Assembly (NCBI RefSeq): GCF_036346615.1
Contig: NZ_CP107836.1
Coordinates: 3,906,001-3,970,000, forward strand
Direction of reading: 5' to 3'
Length of the DNA: 64,000 nt
From: Streptomyces sp. NBC_00523
Lineage (GTDB): Bacteria; Actinomycetota; Actinomycetes; Streptomycetales; Streptomycetaceae
Under the pieces are notes generated by a model. That model did not search any database and was not told where the DNA came from. It was given only the letters and a program-made list of their open reading frames with translations. A program made the translations under genes and the position numbers. Below, one piece after another: positions 63,900-64,000 of the stretch; the first letter of the stretch is position 1, and each line of letters starts with the position of its first letter.

Positions 63900-64000
63900 C
63901 CAGGCCCGCATGACCGGGTCCGCGCGCGGGCGGGGATGAGTGGCCCGGCCACATAGTGAGACGGACGGGTCCGGTCCGCAGATGGCGGACCGCCCGGGCG

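Overview
The window is a piece of a Streptomyces chromosome. The evidence is very high GC with strong third-position GC bias, an actinobacterial rrn operon (16S-23S-5S, no tRNA in the spacer), mycothiol synthase, GlnR, CsoR, and PHO-box control of pst. The gene order agrees, as far as I remember, with the core-chromosome stretch of S. coelicolor from atrA to glnR. All calls come from reading the sequence; no database search was run.

Left part (1-6973): a partial unidentified gene, the TetR regulator AtrA, a type II NADH dehydrogenase, a PAS/SpoIIE-type phosphatase with an RsbW-like ATPase domain, and a divergent MFS exporter/MarR regulator pair with a clear operator. Next is a complete rrn operon (about 7000-12838) with four promoter-like elements, antitermination-like repeats, processing stems and a strong terminator. 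Directly behind it lies a two-component system that looks dead: the kinase carries an in-frame TGA and the response regulator loses the second half of its DNA-binding domain at the rrn terminator.

15.4-22.8 kb: a tightly packed minus-strand operon of six envelope genes resembling a stripped-down type IV secretion machine. It has VirB2-like, VirB8-like and VirB6-like proteins, a VirB4 split into two genes, and a VirD4-like protein whose P-loop is gone. A CwlT-like two-domain peptidoglycan hydrolase (32778-33788), a natural partner, sits 10 kb away on the other strand. Between them is a mixed accessory block: a DUF402 protein, hypotheticals, a DUF4232 lipoprotein, an LtrA membrane protein, and an ESX-like helical protein followed by a DUF1023 alpha/beta hydrolase and a lipoprotein of lower GC.

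34-46 kb: a PAP2 phosphatase, an exported bicovalent-FAD oxidase, an LppX-like lipoprotein, CsoR with its operator, the low-affinity phosphate pair (PhoU-like plus Pit), then pstSCAB behind a textbook PHO box. Upstream on the same strand lies ppk-CHAD-Nudix. This 38-48 kb stretch is a phosphate/polyphosphate module.

48.5-64 kb: a GntR/ABC operon with an operator over the regulator's ribosome binding site, mshD, an exported 5'-nucleotidase, a sortase-type surface protein, an MprAB-like two-component system followed by an HtrA-like protease, a LacI regulator, GlnR, an alpha/beta hydrolase, a MoaD/ThiS-type sulfur carrier, a PQYGYGQ-rich membrane protein and a DUF2993 lipid-binding protein. I saw no CRISPR array, insertion sequence, integrase or tRNA.
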